From Monarcha castaneiventris obscurior (lineage: Eukaryota; Chordata; Aves; Passeriformes; Monarchidae), in contig JAMPIT010000230.1 in NCBI GenBank assembly GCA_026261815.1, forward strand, positions 6,633,001-6,697,000: 64,000 nucleotides of DNA, given 5' to 3'. The position numbers and the translations under genes are program-made. This document shows positions 53,164 to 64,000 of the stretch, piece after piece. Every line of letters begins with the position of its first letter. Positions within the stretch are counted from its first letter, which is position 1. Under the pieces are notes generated by a model. It searched no databases. It worked only from the letters and a program-made list of their open reading frames with translations, and was not told where the DNA came from.

Positions 53164-53530
53164 ATAAGTAAGACACCAGCCTCATAACCACACATTCTCA
53201 GGAATATTTAGGTGTTAACTCACCCTTGATTTCAGTTGAATGAAGTGCGTAAATACTTCTAAAGATATGGATTTTCAGAATACCATTATACAATGGCAGA
53301 CTTTAAGCTTTACTCCTTCTTGAATACCACACAAGATTGTGACTTCTTCTGACATTACTTATTCAAAGCATATTTTTAAAAATTAAGTGTCAGACAAAAA
53401 AGTCCCATTATTTCTTTGAACTGGTATGGAAGAACCACTGGAAGCAAATCCTAATATTAAATAATTGGTCAGGTTTTTAACGCAAACATCCATGCACTCC
53501 CATTTACTTCAGAATTCAGGTAAGAAATTA

Positions 53531-53644
53531 CATCAGGTGTTATTAGATCAGGTGTTATTAGAACTTCAGTTATTTCTGAAGGATCCACATCAGGTGTTAT
53601 TAGATCGGGTGTTATTAGAACTTCAGTTATTTCTGAAGAATCCC
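53531..53644. repeat. 57-bp tandem duplication with nested 15-bp repeat
   Basis: Two copies of a 57-bp unit (53531-53587 and 53588-53644) differ at only a few positions. Inside each copy, the 15-bp ATCAGGTGTTATTAG-type unit is itself doubled, so the structure is a repeat within a repeat. As 57 and 15 are multiples of three, frames run through it on both strands, but nothing suggests coding. Confidence 0.92.
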
Positions 53645-56600
53645 CACATCTTTGAAAAGCACAGAAATCCTCTATGAACAATAAAGCAAGTGCATGCAGA
53701 TGTACCACTTAGTGTTACTCCTCAGAAGTCTGAATTTAGTTATAACAAGCACTGATGCTTACTGAAAGGGCTCAGAAAGCTTAGGCCCAGATTTAGAGTG
53801 TCATTTGACAAAAATTCAATAGCTTTTGGAGAGCAGTGTCTTGCAAACGCAGATGTTGCTGCAGACATCTGTTAGTTAAACAATGCCAAGGTGCATCTCC
53901 CTCTACAATCCCATCCTACCAGGCAATGGTCTGGAAAACCTCAAAGCATAACACATTAAGTTCAAGAAACCATTTCAGGGATCCTGACTTCTCTCCCTTA
54001 TCATCTGTAGCACATGTTTACCGTTTATGGCTCATCACCAGCACATGCAATCACTTATATTCCAAATGTTCAAGGAGCTCTCTAGCTGAGAAAGAAAATG
54101 TGTTAATATTCTGAACTACCTGCAGAGATCCAAACTTGGAAAGGTTCATGACTTTGTACTGCAATGCCTGGGTGCCTCTGACACACCGTGCTAGCCTAAG
54201 TCCCTCCTAACAAGTGCAGCTTGCATACATAAAGCAATATTGATTCAGCTGTGCAGGGCTGTTTGCCCAGCTTTTCAGAAGCACAGCTTCCTCAAACACT
54301 GCTGCAGACATCAGACTGTGTCTTCCGAGGAGAAGGTTGGTGTTTGTCAGCGAGGCTTGACTTAGCGATGCACTCTGCGCCAACGACTGCATTTAATTAA
54401 CTTTTCTTGCTTGGCCTCACAGAGTTGTTTTCTGCTATCTGATCTTGTCTGCATGAACCCTGTTATGATTTCATGCAGGAAGGAGGCTTGCAGCCACAAC
54501 CTCTTTCATAAATAAAACTGCCCTGATTTATAAAGGATCTGTTGATAGGAGAGAAGATATCATGGTATCCACACCCGCATAAAACACAGCACAAAGCTGC
54601 TTTCTGAAGCAAAATATCTGGAGATTAAAGCTTAAGGAAAGAATGCCACCCTTCTAAATGAGCAGTTCAAACAGTTTAATAAAGGGAGGAAAGAGGCCAA
54701 TAAGGGATGGTTATTTTGAAATGAACACTTTTATCTGTATCACATGGTGTCTTTTCCAGTGGCACTGCTAGAATTCAATAGCATGATTTCATGAGAAAGA
54801 ATAAGAACTTGTCTTTGTTTTGCTGCTTGCAGGAGCCAGTTTGTTTAAACCTTCCAACAAGGAAGAGATACGAGCTGATGTTTTACATGAACTGCTTTAT
54901 CTATCACTTAAAATGCAAAACAAAACATGACATATTCCCACTTATCCAGCTGTACTAAATTTAGTGTATAAATACAAGGGCTGTTCAAGGGTAAGCAAAG
55001 GATTTCTGTCTCAGAGATCCTCTAAAAATTCCTTCTTGATGCTTTTTTCTTTCCTTTTCATACCAACACATTCTGGGCGTAAGTGTTAAGGAAAAGATAC
55101 ACACATGAGCAAACTCTTTCGCTTCTAACTCAGACAGCAAAATGTACATGAACGTGTGAAAGCCATATCCCTCTTTACCCACTGCTGTGTCACTACACAT
55201 ACCCTCACTGCAAATACTATTCCTCGTATTATTATTTTCCTTCTATATGTCTTGTTTAATTAAGATGTTATTTGCTTCCTGTTGTAGCTGTAACAGCTTC
55301 TCAGCATTTACTGGGGGGCAAGCATTTCCAGGCTTATAGTATGCCAGGTTACTTCCTACTAGAGTCTGCAGCTCACAGCCATATTCACCTTTCCTATCAA
55401 GTCTTTTTAGCTGCAGGCTTTCAAGCTTCAAGCATTTTAGATGGGTGAAAATGTCAGCTCCTCCAGTTCTAAGACAGAGGCAATGATATACCAGAAGATA
55501 AATAAATGACATCTATGTCACTTTACCTCTCAAAGTTCTGGCTTTGCAAAGGTAGAGTCCAGGAAAACTAACTCAGTCTTTTTGCCTGGCTTATCCTTAT
55601 GCCATTAAAATAAACATGAAACAACATGTTCCTTTTTAACCACTTGATGTGTCAGTGCAGCTCAGAAAACTGATAAAAGGTTTGTGGAAATAAATTAATA
55701 TTGCATGAATGCTGCTGGAGCTATTAAACAAACATAAGTGAGAACCCATCACTGAAGCCAAAAGTGACCTTTATACAATGAGGGAAAGTGGCAGAAAAGT
55801 CAACAATCATTATTACAGCAGGTCCTTTGCCCTGCAAAAATGGCATGTGACCTAAACAGATGTAAGCAGTACTTATCTAAGTTATGGTGCTTGTATGAGA
55901 TCTTACAACTGTATTACATTGCTTTTAACAATAAAGAAAACATTCTTTTAACACCAATTTTTTCCTCATGCAAAGGAACATTTATCAAAATCTTTCAGTC
56001 AAAATCTCTGTTCAGAAGAAACAAGAAGGAAAGAAGAGTAGGGGCTTTTTTAAGCTAAGAAATAGCTCCGTTATTGGTGTTTTGGTTATGCTTTTACAAG
56101 TCTGATGCATGAAATGCACTTGACGTCTACAGCTGATGACATGATGTCAGATAGCAAATACTGGAAACCCGGTTTTATTTCTGAAGATGTGGTCAGTTCA
56201 GTTGCCTCTGCTGGAGGCAGAGAAAAAGATCACAATTATCAGCCTTCCTGCAGGAGTCAGAAGCAGATCTGCAGATCAGAGATGCATCAAAGATGCTATG
56301 GAAAAGTAGCTGCTGTTTCTTACCCACTTTCACACTGTCCTTCAGAAATACCCACTTGTGTGACAAGCAAGGAGGCAAAGCTTTTCATTGACCTTGAAAT
56401 ACAAAAAGTAAGTTCTGCTTCTGAGCACAGTGACCTCCACAAACTTCGGTTCCTGAGCTCTCAACCCAGCAAAGTGCTCACATTTTAATATATCAGGATT
56501 TCTGAAAAATTTCAGACATACAGGTGAATCAGCAGCAGTTTGGGCAGGAAAAATGTAAAGGATTGCTCAGATGCAAGAGGCCCACTTCCTTTCTGGTACA

Positions 56601-58255
56601 TATAAAAAAAGTGAATTCTGATAGTTTTTTAGTACTTTCAGTGTATGATCTTCCAAAGATCCTGTTTATTTTCTCAAGAATGGTGTATCTTCACTTGCAT
56701 CAAGGACAGCATTTGAAATACACACTAGACAATATGTGCCCAGTTGGGGCAAAAAAAGAATGAAATACTTTGCAGTTACCTTAAACACGTTGACAGAATC
56801 TCTGCAAGTATTTTTTTAAAACAAGATCAGCCATTAGGAAATATTCTTGATCAACTGGCTTATTCATTACTGACATTTCTTTAAGTTAGTTATGCCAAAA
56901 TATGAGTAGATCTACAGAAAAGGTCCATTCAAATTCAAAGATAAAACTTCCATAATTTAATTTGCATGCTAATGAGTGTTACATGGAGATTCTAGAAACT
57001 GCATCTTCATTTAAAAGAGGTAGAGCAAGAAGTTAGGAAGTTACATTTATAGGAAGAGCAAAGTCTGCACAAGAGAGAGACCTTAAGGTACAGAAATTAC
57101 TATCATCTGTTGCATAAATTCCCCATTATGCATTGTCTGCTACATGTAACAGTGGCCTGTGATTAAACCTGATTAAATCTGCTTGCACTGGGGAAGACTC
57201 CAGCCTAGGCACTGGAAAATATTGATAGTCAGCAAAATAAACCACTGTAGAAATCTGTCACTACCCTTGCTGGTGTCAATCATGGGAATTGTCAATACAG
57301 TATTCTTACAAATTCACATTTGTCTGATGTTACACAGTACTGGAAATTTAATCTCATTTACTCTTAAATGTTCATTAGATAAAGTTTATTAATATCTTAA
57401 TTTATTAGTTGACCCATATTACTGTTTCTGTGTTTGATGGAAAACAAAACTTCTTCATGATACAAAGTCACGAAAGAAAATTTCATATACAATACTTAAT
57501 ACTTAAAAAATTCAACCCCCTAATTACAGATCTATATATTTCCATATATTCCCATGCCAAAAGACACTATTAAAATTACTCCCTTCCTCCTTTCATCACG
57601 TATACACATATTTTACAACAGTTATTGTTTCAAAGATCTCTCTCTAAACATCCTCTGTCCTTCATCAGGAATTAAATTATTTCATATAGCACATTAACAA
57701 TCTTCAGCTATTATTGGAAAACGTCTTTTCTACTATTCCATTAGCCCCATTCATATGTTGTGTTTTTAGACTTACTGAAAATAAATTGTGAAGGACAGCA
57801 GAAGAAAGCTGTTTCTGCATAATTCAAGTAAAATCACAGAAAAAGGAAGCAGTATAATAAACAACTGCAGTGTTCCTTTGAGACCTTCTTTCTTATTATA
57901 ATATGTAACAATCTTTTGAAGAAGAGAAGACTGATAATTACTCAACATCATCCTCTAAAAAGAAGAACAATCTGAAGGTAACAAAACAGTCATTTTCACA
58001 CATATTAAGACAAATTAAATTTTAGCATATTTCAGTGTGTTTAATTAAATTACAATCTATTTCACATAAAAGGAGATGGCTTTGCTCAGGGTTGAGAGAA
58101 TATTTATTTATTTATAAATCTATTAAAGTCACACCTGGTACTTTTCCTTTTCCCCTCCTTCTCACTCACATATGTATTTTGTTTATTGAATCAACCATGT
58201 AGCAATTACAGAGTGGAGGACAGACCAATCAGCAAACAAAACATTGAAGACTCAC

Positions 58256-58306
58256 CATTTACACAGACTTCAAAAGACTTGCAAAGGTCATCCTCAAACA
58301 GGCAGC
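58256..58306 (-). CDS. PTPRN2: PTPRN2 coding exon 2 (RESP18-homology domain, partial gene)
   Basis: Partial gene: a single internal exon of 51 bp. On the minus strand it is preceded by a pyrimidine-rich tract ending TTTTTAG and followed by GTGAGT, both close to consensus. Only one frame is open. The exon completes a Gly codon with its first two bases, reads CLFEDDLCKSFEVCVN, and leaves one G to start the next codon, so both flanking introns are phase 1. The pattern Gly-Cys-Leu-x6-Cys-x5-Cys followed by Val-Asn is the cysteine-rich start of the luminal RESP18-homology region of the IA-2/phogrin family, just after the signal peptide. The Val-Asn end and acidic residues fit PTPRN2 better than PTPRN, and the very long flanking introns also fit PTPRN2, since PTPRN is compact. 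PTPRN2 is a single-pass protein of dense-core secretory vesicles with a largely inactive phosphatase domain. The signal-peptide exon should lie beyond position 64000 and the next exon left of position 1. Family assignment is from memory of the proteins, not a search. Confidence 0.87.
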
Positions 58307-58345
58307 CTAAAAACCCAAAAGAAAGGTAAAAATTAATACAGGTTT
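58307..58345 (-). promoter_or_regulatory. PTPRN2: 3' splice site and branch-point region of PTPRN2 intron 1
   Basis: Read on the minus strand, the intron ends with a run of pyrimidines (CTTTCTTTTGGGTTTTTAG) directly before the exon. A TTAAT motif at 58332-58336 fits the yUnAy branch consensus, with the candidate branch A at 58333, 27 nt upstream of the exon. This spacing is typical of vertebrate introns. The branch position is inferred. Confidence 0.7.
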
Positions 58346-59913
58346 CAAACTGTGGATTATTAGTGCACATTGAAGACCTGTGAAATACTCAGCAAGAGTC
58401 AGAGATTTGATTGGCTTTGGGAGTTCAAACTGGGCAGTAGAGAAAGTCCAGAACAGGTCTGATTAGACAGCACATCTTACTGAGTGTCCAGACTAACCTT
58501 TGATGTTTTTCCTCCTCTCATTCCTCTACTGAGGGTTCGGTTTTTTCCATGCATGTCTCTGTCATTTAGTAATTTGAGGGAATTTATGTTCTCTTAATTT
58601 TGAGTACATTATTATACTACAGTAATGCTGCAATACACTACAAGAATATACACCAAGAAACCAAGAGCATCCTAACAATATTGCTACTGCAATGAGACAA
58701 GCCTCTAAATCAGCCTATAAATTGCACAAATTAAGCTTGGGTTTAGTAAATTCAACCATTGACCATGCCGAAGACTTCAGGAGCACTAACTCCTTGGAGA
58801 AAGGCTTACAAATTAAGCCATCCCTACCAATACCCTGATACCTCACAGACAGCTGACAAATCAGTATAAGTCTATGAAAAATATCCTCGGATTTTTCCCA
58901 TTTCAAATAGGAAATTTGTTCCCAAATGTGCTGCTTGATGAGCCCCTGCTACACCAGCTCTGCACTTCACCCTAAAAACCTCATCCAGGTTGCCAATCCC
59001 AGTTCTTTCACTTGTACACATCTTCATGGATACTGTTCCCCTGTCACCAAACTGTTCTGTCCCCTTGGTGTCACCCAATCAGGCACTGAGACAACAGTGA
59101 TTACTGCTTTTGTCCTGAAATGAAATGAGCTCCCACTGAATTTGCCAAGGCAGCACAGAAGTGGGCAAGATGTGCCTCTGCTCTGGTCACTCCACACTGG
59201 GGCACAGGGACAAGGCTCAAGTTCAAAAGCACCATGAAATATCCTGCTACTGTTAAGGGCACTCACTTTATTAACCCAAACAGTTGTTTATTTATTTCCT
59301 GACAAAGACAAAAAGCTAGGACTGGAGAACATCTGAAGAATTAAGCTGTATTTTGGACACAAAAACTGCCCTTAAGAACACATTTTCACAATTAAGCCTT
59401 TTAATTTTCCTGGGAAATACCCTGTTTATAAATGGATACGTGGAGTTATTAAACACTCTTGAACTCTTCCACACCTTGCATCAAGAAACCAGCCAGGAAC
59501 TACACCAGATCCAAACACATGAGCAAATTCTCTTTCCCCAGCCATGCCTATCTCCATGAAAACACAGAGTACAGTGCCTCTGTTCACCAGAGAGTCCACA
59601 GGATTATGTAAGCTGTCCTTAAAAAAAGAACTGAAAGGCTCAAAACCCTCTGACCATGAATTACCTGACTCCCAACCTTGCTAAAAGAAAAGTTTTGGTG
59701 GGCTAGAGTGACTTAGGAATTTCTGCAAAGCTTTTCTTCAGGTAACTGTATTAGCACATCATTAAGCCTGAATATGCTGTGTATCAGCAGGATTTAGTAG
59801 CACATGCCAGGTCTGAGCTAGGCAAGCCCAGCTATGTGAATTCAAGACATGTTGGAGAACCAAGAATCCTTTCCATCCATCCCACACCTGCCTGCAAAGA
59901 CCACATACACGAA

Positions 59914-59969
59914 ACCTTAAGCAGATTTACAATATTCATACACCTTAAGCAGATTTACAGTATGCATAC
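59914..59969. repeat. 28-bp tandem duplication
   Basis: ACCTTAAGCAGATTTACA-containing units at 59914-59941 and 59942-59969 differ at two positions. It lies in intron 1. Confidence 0.92.
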
Positions 59970-62900
59970 CAATAAACGAGTTCTCTCATCCTTTTACCCA
60001 TGCTCCAGTAAACTCTGGATATGCATTTGGTACCTTTTGAAAGGGAAGTTTCAGACCAGGAAAGCTTCTTCACACAAAGTATGGCAGAATGGCATGTGCC
60101 TACACAGTACACTAACCGTGGTTTCTAACACTGAGATGTGGGTGATTTTGCTCTGGTCAAGTCTGCTGCAACAACCACTTGAGCTGAAACAGGGTCTGGA
60201 AACTCACTGAAGATACCTGATTGCAGCCCTGGTATTAACCCAGCTAAGCAGGAGGATGCCTGAACTGTACACTGACTTATAAAAAACATCAGACAAGAAC
60301 GACAGGCAGTGACCAAAACACATCCACACAGAGTTCACAGCACAAGAAGAGTCTAATTAAAAGAATAACAATGATCACTTTAGAAAGGAATTCTTGCAGA
60401 AAAAAAAAATAAAAATAATAAAGACTTCAAGAACCAATATAAACTAGACCTGGACAGGTATACTTCAGTGTTCCTGCTTCAAGAAATCTGAAGTAATCTC
60501 TTCTAAAAAAATGTTTTATGGCTAGGAAAAATCTTTCTTCCTTGTTTTCCTGCAAGATTACAAAATAATTAAAACCAAAATCCTGAAAATCTGTGTCCAA
60601 AGGGCTGCAGAACTTGTGCTGTGATGGAGGGAACACAGGCAGATTTGTAGTTATTTCCCATCCTGCAGTGCTCTAGATCCAAAAGGTGTCAGATGAGAAG
60701 TTTCAGCCAGGAATGTTTCTCATGGAGTGGCACATTAAAACAGTGACTGGTTCACTTAGACTCTACTGATTTTGAAGCACCTGGGAGATGGGATTACAGC
60801 CACCTGCTGTCTGTAGCCACCTGCCAGAGGTAGGCCATCCTATAATAATATACTGAGACTGTCAGAAGCAGAAAAATACAGACACAAGATGAACAGAATG
60901 AGCCTGCTTAAGCGCAAAGAAACCAACAGCCAAGCTACCTCTGTACAGAACTCTGATTTTGCCTTATTGACTAATATATTTTCCATGAAAAGCACAAAAG
61001 AAACCTGGCATTATCATGTTTTAGTTTCTCTTTTAATAACTGTTGTTTATTTGATGCTCACTGCAGAAAGGAATCTGATGCAATTGGAATTGTAAACCTA
61101 TGTCTTGGAGAGCAAATTAATAAAGTCAATGCACAGTAAAATATATCCATGTACGATTGCTCTTAAATAGACAAGGACCTCCAAAATGCCTTGAAAAATA
61201 TTTTGTTTCAAATTATTTATTGCTGGAGTTGATTTTTATGTATATTTCACCCAACCAGTCAATATGCTAATTTAGCTACTAATTTATCTCCTGCTATTTG
61301 CTGGAACATTAGGAAGCATCATATTTCATTTTAAATATCATCTACCTACAATTGATAATGGTGGTAATAAGTCAAAACTGACGAGTGAAGTGGTATCATC
61401 TCCAAAATATATTTAATTCTGTTCATGCCTTCTGAGAACAAAATTACATTGCATTTTCTGTCAAAAAGTCTCCCTACCACAAATAATCTCCCAGTACACA
61501 GAGACTGTTGGTACAATACTTTCAAACACCAAACCCAAAGCCCCAGTCTCACTTCACACAAAAGCCCTGAAATAACAAATTCCCCATGGAATTGTCCAAC
61601 ATACATTGCTTAGCTAAATGTAGAATTTAAAGAGGTAACTTGCATTGAAATTCAACTGTTCACTATCACTTGCACGGTCCCCACCTCTCAGTAGTGACAA
61701 ATAAGGTCAATATATTGTATATAATGTATACTACAGTGCATTTACACGTTGCATTATAAAATAGCCACAAAAAAAGACTCCATAGTGCCTTGGAAATTCT
61801 CCTGCCTCCCTTTCCTCCCCCTCTATATCTCCAGTGCTATTTCTCAGACAGGCATCACAACATAATCACAAAATACTGCTGAAAGTACAGGACCGAAAAG
61901 TTTAAATTTTTTTTTCAAGTTACTCTTCTCATGAGACACTAATAAAACTATTTTTTTCTCTTCATCATACAGTAGCTCTGCTTTCCTAAAGAAAAAAATA
62001 GAAAAGTTTAAATTGCACTGGAACATATTGTTTGTTTTGATCTGTAAGAGGAGCCTCTGAAGGTTAGGACAGTCAAGGCAGCAGATGAAATCACTTGAAC
62101 TTCATCTAGAAAAAACTGTAAAAATTCACATATCAGGAAAACATTTTTTTAAAAATTGACATTGACTGATGAGTCAAATAGTTTATATTATGTTTATTTC
62201 TCTGTCCTTTCCCCCTCTTAACCAACTCATGATGCTCTTAAACATCTCTTCCAAGATTGCCATAAATCCTGTAAGCATTTTTCTAAATTAAAATTTAAAA
62301 GTAGGTCATAGACACTGTTTATCAAAAATTGTCTTATAATAATCAAAACAAAAAGCCAAACAATAGGCAAGAACAGCTACATTCCTTCTGAAACTGGGAA
62401 AGTAAAAATATTCTAAATCCTTTGTGTTGTTGAGGGCTCCCTACCTTTTCCTTTCACTCTCTTACTACAATTTCCATGTAAGCACTTAACGTCTCCACAC
62501 ATTTGCAGACAGTAACAACCCCTCCCCGTGACAAAATTTTACCCAGTACATGTTCCCTTAATCAAAATATGCCAACAATCTTTAACATTTTAATAGTCCA
62601 GAATGAAAGCTCACCCCACATTTACCTGCTTCTTTCACATTTGGCTGCAAGGTAAAGTCAGGAGACCTTGAAGGGTGAGTACAGCTCATCACTGCTGGTG
62701 AGGGTAAGAAACAAGGAAACACCTGGGCAGGTCAATGCCTCCTTGAGTCCTTAGCCCCAGCTTTGGATGACTCTAAATAGTCGGTTTAGTTTCCTACAGT
62801 AGGATTAATAAATAAAAAAGAAGTGCTCAACTCACACAACTGAGATAGCTTTAACTGAAAAAACCAAGATGGTGCCCAAAAATAATTAATGATAATCTGG

Positions 62901-64000
62901 ACACATTGGTAGCAAGAATCAAACAAGGTTTCCTGCAGAAAACTGATGGGAGAAATCATCTGTTTGAGAGAGAGAGATGCTTCTCACTAATAGAGATGAG
63001 AGATAAATTTGCTCAGTCTGCTAAAGCTGTGATCTGTCCAACACATCCTCATCTGCCTGCCATACATGTGTGCTTAGCAAGTCTAGAATTACACAAAATT
63101 GCAAGAATGTCTGGGGAAAATGTACTTTAAGCTGATCACAGGCTTTAAGCAGAGCTCATCACAGCTTCCCAAACCCTGGGGTTACATAGGTGAGTACATC
63201 CAGTGCACATGCAATGTAAGTATACACTCATTACTCAAAACTCATCAGTTGCCTGAGAAAAAATCAACAGCTTTCCTTACTTTAGTTTCATTTTAGTAAT
63301 CACTTTGATAAAAAACCTGGATATTCCCTGGCCCTATCTTCTAAATTTTCATTCTTATCCCCTTTCTCCCTTGCTCTTTTTTCTGTTCCAAACTCCTCCA
63401 TTCTCTTACTGAGAAGTAGGGTTTTTTAACTCCTACTTTCTAAGAAAACATTGTCCCACCACCAGAATGCAGCTGCCCCTTCCTGACCCTCCCAAACACG
63501 AGCATGCTGTTCCCAGGCACTGCCCCTCCTACACGGTGCCTTCTCCTTTCACTCCTGCAGATGAACAACTCTGTCACCTTATCAGTATTGATTGATGGCA
63601 ATTTCTGGCAGTCCAGTCCACCCATTTCCAGAGGTGCCCTTCACTTCCCTACTTCTAGCACATTCAACCAGGATATCCAGAATGTTCTACCCTGAAAAAG
63701 GTATTTTATCAAGCCCTCAGAACCTGTGGTGGTTTATCAACAGCTGCTTGGATAATAGTTTAATGATGAAAGAACACTGAATCAATGTGGTCAAGAATAA
63801 TATTAAAGTGGCACATAATACTAAAGGGAGTCTTTCTCCCAAGAGAGAAAGTGAGAAAAACATGACTGAGCTTTGATCTTCTTCCTTTACTCCACCATTT
63901 TTGTTTTTTGGATGTAATAGGTGCCTGATGTTTTTGTAATGCTGCAAACTCTTGAGAGAAGAGTTTTTTTCCTTTCTTTTTTAATTATGTGCATGTACAA

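Larger units (their letters stand above)
1..58255 (-). other. PTPRN2: PTPRN2 intron 2 (3' end beyond the window)
   Basis: Everything left of exon 2 is read as one phase-1 intron. It begins with GTGAGT at 58255 on the minus strand. I looked on the minus strand for the next PTPRN2 exon (Asp-Gly, then a Phe-Gly-x-Cys-Gln stretch, then Met-Asp-Phe-Tyr-like residues) and found no candidate, so the intron is longer than 58 kb. Very long first introns are known for this gene in other vertebrates. By eye the plus strand is richer in A than T and C than G, as expected if the minus strand is transcribed, but I did not count it. A gene nested in the intron cannot be ruled out. Confidence 0.75.
51086..58255. 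other. Intronic sequence 3' of exon 2, with small tandem duplications
   Basis: Contains the duplications at 53112-53163 and 53531-53644, an octamer motif at 56960-56967, and AT-rich unique DNA. The stretch 54180-54560 is free of repeats. Two adjacent plus-strand frames at 56066-56488 and 56524-56763 show no recognisable family. No transposable element recognised. Confidence 0.4.
58307..64000 (-). other. PTPRN2: PTPRN2 intron 1, 3' part
   Basis: The segment runs from the exon 2 acceptor to the right edge. It contains a 28-bp tandem duplication (59914-59969) and AT-rich unique sequence. No transposable element was recognised. Open frames such as the one at 59779-60210 show no family resemblance. 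The first coding exon (signal peptide) is not visible, so intron 1 is longer than 5.6 kb. Confidence 0.7.

Noticed and set aside
59779..60210. 143-codon plus-strand frame in intron 1
   Set aside because: It passes through the 28-bp tandem duplication and has no domain or splice support.
62626..62644. 19-nt micro-exon with good acceptor (CTTGCAG) and GTAAAT donor in intron 1, minus strand
   Set aside because: Too short to judge; its length would shift the frame into exon 2 and no homologous micro-exon is known to me.

Overview
This is an AT-rich stretch of a bird genome, most likely a passerine. The evidence is fragments of chicken-repeat-1 (CR1) LINEs and two solo LTRs of avian ERVL-like type, one of which resembles LTRs I know from songbirds. 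There are no bacterial-style operons, no tRNA or rRNA genes that I could recognise, and no long uninterrupted genes.

The one protein-coding feature I can place with confidence is a 51-bp exon on the minus strand at 58256-58306. It has a strong acceptor, a strong donor and a plausible branch point. It encodes CLFEDDLCKSFEVCVN with split codons on both sides. This matches the cysteine-rich start of the luminal RESP18-homology domain of the receptor-type protein tyrosine phosphatase N family, best PTPRN2 (phogrin / IA-2beta), a dense-core-vesicle membrane protein of neurons and endocrine cells. The window is therefore read as a piece of PTPRN2 on the minus strand: the 3' part of intron 1 (58307-64000), the second coding exon, and at least 58 kb of intron 2 (1-58255). 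I searched for the next exon (expected to begin with Asp-Gly and a Phe-Gly-Arg-Cys-Gln-like stretch) and did not find it, so intron 2 runs past the left edge.

Layout from left to right: intron with a candidate alternative last exon on the PTPRN2 strand (1693-1799, AATAAA at 1609-1614); a plus-strand solo LTR with an imperfect 5-bp target-site duplication (2909-3540); a CR1 reverse-transcriptase scrap (6935-7022); an A-rich tract (8266-8355) and a block with two TAATTA cores (8475-8640); a long T tract (14920-14967); a CR1 fragment on the minus strand (19040-19330); a CR1 3' end (25715-25980) directly followed by a much older LINE (26375-27240) that ends beside a near-perfect 74-nt hairpin (27247-27320); a compound TA/CA microsatellite (32109-32150); a minus-strand solo LTR (46531-47063); a perfect 25-copy CCTTC microsatellite (50961-51085); several short tandem duplications (53112-53163, 53531-53644, 59914-59969); then exon 2 and intron 1.

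Almost all other open reading frames are short, unrelated to any family I recognise, and about as many as chance predicts in a region this size. I see no new multi-gene system here. The observations most worth checking are the candidate intronic last exon in frame with exon 2, the hairpin beside the old LINE, and the long perfect CCTTC tract.
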